DNA of 16,652 nucleotides from the NCBI GenBank assembly GCA_027297485.1, contig JAPUHZ010000142.1, positions 1-16,652 of the forward strand. Direction: 5' to 3'. The notes beneath the pieces were generated by a model. It saw only the letters and a program-made list of their open reading frames with translations. It searched no databases and had not been told where the DNA came from. Source of the DNA: Deltaproteobacteria bacterium. Its GTDB lineage: Bacteria; Desulfobacterota_B; Binatia; UBA9968. Shown one piece after another: positions 14,232 through 16,652 of this stretch. A program made the position numbers and the translations under genes. Position 1 is the first letter of the stretch; every line of letters starts with the position of its first letter.

Positions 14232-14705
14232 GTGGCCCTAGAAAAAAGAGTTTTCAAGGCTGTCTATCGTGAGCACGAGAAAGATCCCCTACCTTCAAGA
14301 AGCGAAAATGGACGGTTTCATGATAGGACCACGGGGAAGCGGACAACTTATCTGGCCTCGAGCGCGGAGACTGCATGGGAAGAGGTGTTGCACAGGTGGC
14401 GGGCAAGGCCTGTGTCTTACAGGATAGTTGAGGTGGCTGCGAAGTTAAGTAACGTTGTTGACTTGACTGAGCCAGGAAATCAGATGAAATACGAGGTTAC
14501 CTCGGAATTGCTGACGGGTGACGACTACACTTCTTGCCGGAAACTTGCCCGTCGGCTTCGAGAAGAAGGGGTAGAGGGGTTTTGGACGTATTCCAGGGCG
14601 GACCGACCCTCTGGTCGAACGCTTGTCATTTTCTTGGATCAGCTTCTTGAAAGTTCCTTCGTAACGGTCCAGCAGGTACGGGCGGTTGGTGCGCCTAGGG
14701 CATAG
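14232..14705 (+). CDS. RES-domain toxin (NAD-consuming, ParT/MbcT family)
   Basis: A 157-residue RES protein. Conserved parts are RVFKAVYRE at the start, Gly27-Arg28-Phe29 (the GRW-like motif), TTYLASSAETAWEEVLH (Tyr40, Glu50/51), and GVEGFWTYSRA with Ser121, followed by GRTLVIFLDQ. The Arg, Glu and Ser of the family name are therefore all represented. Known members destroy NAD+ (or modify a target with it) and are neutralised by Xre/MbcA-type antitoxins. The start is GTG at 14232, six bases after GGAGAG, directly following an in-frame TAG. The toxin stands first and the antitoxin second, the reverse of most xre-res operons. No internal stop or frameshift is present. Confidence 0.85.
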   Translation: MALEKRVFKAVYREHEKDPLPSRSENGRFHDRTTGKRTTYLASSAETAWEEVLHRWRARPVSYRIVEVAAKLSNVVDLTEPGNQMKYEVTSELLTGDDYTSCRKLARRLREEGVEGFWTYSRADRPSGRTLVIFLDQLLESSFVTVQQVRAVGAPRA

Positions 14706-14723
14706 TTTTTGATTGTGTGACGT

Positions 14724-15113
14724 ATGGCTAAGCTAAGAACTTCCAGAGTCGCCCGGCAAAGCCCGGTTATAAGGAGGGCCAAACCGCGCGTGGATTTGGG
14801 TCAACTTCGCAGAAAAGTCAACCTTTCGCAGGAAGAAATGGCACGGCTTCTCGGCACCTCGTGGGTGACCGTGTCCCGCTGGGAGCGAAAACGGGCGGTG
14901 CCTCGTTCTGAAGCCAGAGCGCGCCTGCACCGGCTCCAGCGGCTTTTGGAGCGAATCGGCGATAGCCTACCTGAGGGCGAACTTTTGCGATTTCTTCTAA
15001 CTCCGCATCCTCTTCTCCGCGGATACAAGCCGGCCGATCTCCTTCAGAGTGACTATAGTTTCGAGGACCTTGTCAATTTCGTAGAGAGCGCCAAAAGCGG
15101 TGACATGGCCTAA
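14724..15113 (+). CDS. Xre-family antitoxin with MbcA/ParS toxin-binding domain
   Basis: A 129-residue protein. Residues about 26-60 form a Xre-type helix-turn-helix (LRRKVNLSQEEMARLLGTSW, then VTVSRWERKRAVP). Residues about 66-125 match the antitoxin MbcA/ParS/Xre toxin-binding domain, with the recognisable FLLTPHPLLRGYKPADLL. It would bind DNA upstream of its operon and hold the RES toxin inactive. It follows the toxin by 18 nt with no visible ribosome site, so translation may depend on coupling. Unlike many family members, the N-terminal HTH is close to a phage-repressor consensus rather than the diverged Xre-like form. Confidence 0.82.
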   Translation: MAKLRTSRVARQSPVIRRAKPRVDLGQLRRKVNLSQEEMARLLGTSWVTVSRWERKRAVPRSEARARLHRLQRLLERIGDSLPEGELLRFLLTPHPLLRGYKPADLLQSDYSFEDLVNFVESAKSGDMA

Positions 15114-15270
15114 CTTCATAATAATCCAGGCAGTATCCTCGACGTATTTACCACTATTTGAGCCCCTTGACGGGAGCCTTGTACTTGGAATAAATAAAGA
15201 CCGATTAATTGAGCTTATAGCTAGGCGAGGATCATTTAATCCGGTCACATCTTTGCGGGTACAAGATTAG

Positions 15271-15301
15271 CCCGGACAGAGTTTCCGTAGGTGGGTTTTT
15301 T
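15271..15301 (+). terminator. Possible intrinsic terminator after the RES/Xre operon
   Basis: CCCGGA and TCCG...GGG can form a short stem, followed directly by six T (15296-15301). The stem is imperfect and lies about 160 bp after the antitoxin stop, so this is a weak call. Confidence 0.25.
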
Positions 15302-15487
15302 GTGTGTGACAAAGGAACTCTGAGATGTGGGTGGACCGGGAGACAGCTGGGGGAGACATTGGTTGTACGACGGGAGTCAGTGTGCCGAGCGGTGGGACGA
15401 GGGGGTCGTGATGCCGAGCATTGTTTAGGAAGGACAGTGTCTGATAACGCGATTACATCAACCTCGGCATGGGCCAAATAACCGAGC

Positions 15488-15516
15488 TTGATTTTGCCAT
15501 GTAAGGGTTTTATTGT
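15488..15516 (+). promoter_or_regulatory. Promoter of the DUF104/PIN pair
   Basis: TTGATT (15488-15493) and TATTGT (15511-15516) are 17 bp apart. Transcription would start near 15523, ahead of the AAGGAG at 15536. Because the -10 covers the TTG at 15513, that TTG cannot be the start of the DUF104 gene if this promoter is used. Confidence 0.45.
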
Positions 15517-15548
15517 TCCTTAGAGAAAGCTTTGGAAGGAGTAACAAT

Positions 15549-15785
15549 CTGAGCGAAACTTTAGAGGCGATCTATGAAAACGGTGTTTTTAAGCCTGTGA
15601 AGGCGCCCCGGATTTCTGAGGGGCAGCATGTCCGCCTCACAGTAGAGACGGCTCCGGAAGCCGCTCCAGAGGAGCTTCTCAAATTAGCCGCTGAGGTCTA
15701 TCAAGGATTGTCTGACAAACAGATCCATGAGATTGAGGCCGTCACATTCAACCGGACTGATTTCTTTAACAAACAGGTCAATTGA
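15549..15785 (+). CDS. DUF104 (AF2212-like) antitoxin, apparent CTG start
   Basis: A 78-residue protein. SETLEAIYENGVFKPVKAP, then EGQHVRLTV, is the DUF104 signature; these small proteins are antitoxins of PIN-domain (VapC-type) toxins. The family normally begins with Met right before this segment. Here that codon is CTG (15549-15551), seven bases after AAGGAG (15536-15541), with no ATG, GTG or TTG between. The upstream in-frame TTG at 15513 lies in the putative -10 box. So either CTG is used as start or the ATG has mutated and the gene is failing. Its stop overlaps the start of a truncated PIN gene by one base (TGATG). Confidence 0.75.
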   Translation: MSETLEAIYENGVFKPVKAPRISEGQHVRLTVETAPEAAPEELLKLAAEVYQGLSDKQIHEIEAVTFNRTDFFNKQVN

Positions 15786-15853
15786 TGGCCTTGCCGCAAG
15801 TCTTGTTGGATACCGACATCCTTTCTGCAATCTTGCGCCAAAACCAACTTTAG
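15785..15853 (+). pseudogene. Truncated PIN-domain (VapC-type) toxin remnant
   Basis: From the ATG overlapping the DUF104 stop, the frame reads MALPQVLLDTDILSAILRQN and ends at TAG after 22 codons. VLLDTDILSAILR is the first strand and first catalytic Asp of PIN ribonucleases. Nothing of the remaining roughly 110 residues (no Glu, second Asp or TND-like end) follows in any frame before the next gene at 15901, and a further in-frame TGA occurs soon after. The toxin is therefore lost, leaving its antitoxin behind. Confidence 0.75.
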
Positions 15854-15900
15854 CCTTCATTCGATTGACAATCGGCTTCGCTCCGAGATAGAGTCAAAGT

Positions 15901-16065
15901 ATGGAACTTCGTGATTTTGGTAAGTATATTCGGGGTAAATCCGTTAACAAGCTCCTCCATCGCGCCCGAAAAAATAGCCTCAGCCGCATCCTTGCCAGTG
16001 AGAAGGAACTGGTAGTGTCAAGTCGCAAAGCCTCCCCATCCAAGAAGGCAACAGGCACCGACTAG
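15901..16065 (+). CDS. Small antitoxin-like protein upstream of a PIN gene
   Basis: A 54-residue basic frame beginning MELRDFGKYIRGKSVNKLLH, with a Ser/Lys-rich end. I do not recognise a family. Its position directly before a PIN-domain frame and its size suggest the antitoxin of that pair. Its TAG stop is followed at once, in frame, by the GTG that starts the PIN gene. TTGACA (15865-15870) with a weak ATAGAG at 15888 would place the transcript start near the ATG; no ribosome site is visible. Confidence 0.5.
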   Translation: MELRDFGKYIRGKSVNKLLHRARKNSLSRILASEKELVVSSRKASPSKKATGTD

Positions 16066-16500
16066 GTGGTATATCTCGATACCTCGATTCTGCTTGTCTA
16101 CACCCTAACTCAGTCTATCGAGGTCGAACGCTTCAAGGCCGTAGATAGGTTGTTTAACAAAATCATCTCTGGATAGATTTCAGCTGCTACTTCCTTTTAT
16201 GCCCTTCATGAGGTCTATGTTTTTGCAATCGAAAATGCGCCTGACGAGGAGATGGGATATGCATTTGGGAAGTCGGCTTTAGAACGGATGATTGGAACTC
16301 CTTTACGTATTCTTCCTTATTCTACTCGTACGGAAAGAAGATACCTTGCCAAAAAATTTTCTGCGTTGAGAGACCCCAGCGACATTCCTCATGCGATAAG
16401 TGCACACCTCGCGAACTGTAAAGCCATTGTGGCTTATGATAACCACTTTAAGGCCATCTCCAATATCATCCCTTACAGAACCCCAGAAGATTATCTATAA
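16066..16500 (+). pseudogene. PIN-domain toxin interrupted by an in-frame amber codon
   Basis: The frame from GTG 16066 begins VVYLDTSILLVYTL (PIN first strand with catalytic Asp), runs to a TAG at 16174-16176, then continues open for the rest of the domain: ISAATSFYALHEVYVF (conserved Glu), PSDIPHAISAHLANCKAIVAYDNHFKAIS (second and third acidic positions, the usual TND-HF end) and PEDYL. The whole spans 144 codons, the normal size of a VapC-type ribonuclease. Only the one nonsense codon breaks it. A shorter frame from ATG 16252 would lack the first catalytic Asp and Glu and should be inactive. Confidence 0.75.
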
Positions 16501-16652
16501 AAAAAGGAAACAGAAAAGCTCCTAAAAGGCTGGTTGAAATTCTAACCGGTTACGGGGAAAGATTTTCCCTATAATTCGATATGCCCTTCGAGGACCCTGC
16601 GGCGCTGAGCCAATTTTGTCGTTATGCTCAGTAAAAGGGTGCGAATGGGGCT
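16501..16652. other. Right-edge noncoding stretch
   Basis: No gene is seen. There is a 6-bp stem GGGAAA-GAT-TTTCCC (16555-16569) followed by a perfect TATAAT (16570-16575) without a convincing -35, and a CTGAGC/GCTCAG inverted pair near 16606-16632. A downstream gene may start beyond the window. Confidence 0.3.

Larger units (their letters stand above)
15114..15548. other. Intergenic stretch with secondary structure, no recognised gene
   Basis: This 435-bp gap holds no gene I can support. A frame of about 55 codons from GTG 15100 to TAG 15270 is open but has no ribosome site or recognised family. Around 15271-15320 there is folded sequence: CAGAGTTTCC near 15277 pairs with GGAACTCTG near 15316 save one bulge. 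ATGCCGAG near 15411 is inverted as CTCGGCAT near 15461. The central part is purine-rich on the plus strand. The right end carries the promoter and ribosome site of the DUF104 gene. Confidence 0.4.

Noticed and set aside
15100..15270. Open frame of about 55 codons overlapping the end of the Xre gene
   Set aside because: No ribosome site and no recognisable motif; kept only as a note on the intergenic stretch.
14229..16176. Genome-wide reassignment of TAG as a sense codon, suggested by three in-frame TAGs
   Set aside because: TAG also ends apparently complete genes in this window (zinc ribbon, RES), and the truncated PIN frame meets a TGA soon after its TAG.
1..16652. CRISPR arrays, tRNA or rRNA genes
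   Set aside because: No regularly spaced repeats or tRNA/rRNA-like sequences were seen on either strand by eye.

Overview
The window looks like a stretch of chromosome from an uncultured, probably Gram-negative soil or sediment bacterium of moderate GC. The gene mix (solute-binding proteins without permeases, amidohydrolase, UbiD-type decarboxylase, REP-like hairpins, a RAYT transposase, many toxin-antitoxin modules) recalls Desulfobacterota/'Deltaproteobacteria', Binatota or Tectomicrobia metagenome genomes. That placement is inference only; there is no rRNA or other phylogenetic marker here.

Layout. (1) 1-376: the end of a DUF6883 gene overlapping a DUF4926 gene. (2) 652-5763: a divergent block. 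A peptide-type solute-binding lipoprotein lies on the minus strand. On the plus strand follow an M19 dipeptidase, a second solute-binding protein and a metal-dependent amidohydrolase. (3) 5787-7718: a 188-bp element bounded by 15-bp inverted repeats, then a UbiD-family prFMN decarboxylase and a 48-residue zinc-ribbon protein. (4) 7810-8316 minus: 3-hydroxyanthranilate 3,4-dioxygenase with a good promoter. (5) 8643-12343: two half-size ABC exporter subunits with complementary degenerate and consensus ATP-site motifs, so probably a heterodimer. A hairpin-bearing REP-like element separates them. (6) 12458-16500: an accessory region with a BrnT-like toxin and zinc-ribbon/RHH antitoxin, a RAYT element with 19-bp inverted repeats, a RES toxin and Xre antitoxin, a DUF104 antitoxin with a truncated PIN toxin, and a second small antitoxin-like gene with an amber-interrupted PIN toxin.

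How it may work together. The central genes read as a peptide/aromatic-acid uptake and breakdown neighbourhood: solute capture, dipeptide hydrolysis, amidohydrolase or decarboxylase chemistry, prFMN decarboxylation and ring cleavage of 3-hydroxyanthranilate. No permease or transport ATPase accompanies either binding protein, and no UbiX prenyltransferase is present, so those partners must be elsewhere. The right end is a toxin-antitoxin cluster, partly in decay, with a single-strand transposase inside it.

Repeats: a 51-bp sequence occurs twice with one mismatch (upstream of the dipeptidase and of the first ABC gene), and related GTAC...GTAC hairpins occur at about 2430 and 10447. Sigma70-like promoters can be read in front of the dioxygenase, the ABC pair, the BrnT-like, RES and DUF104 genes.
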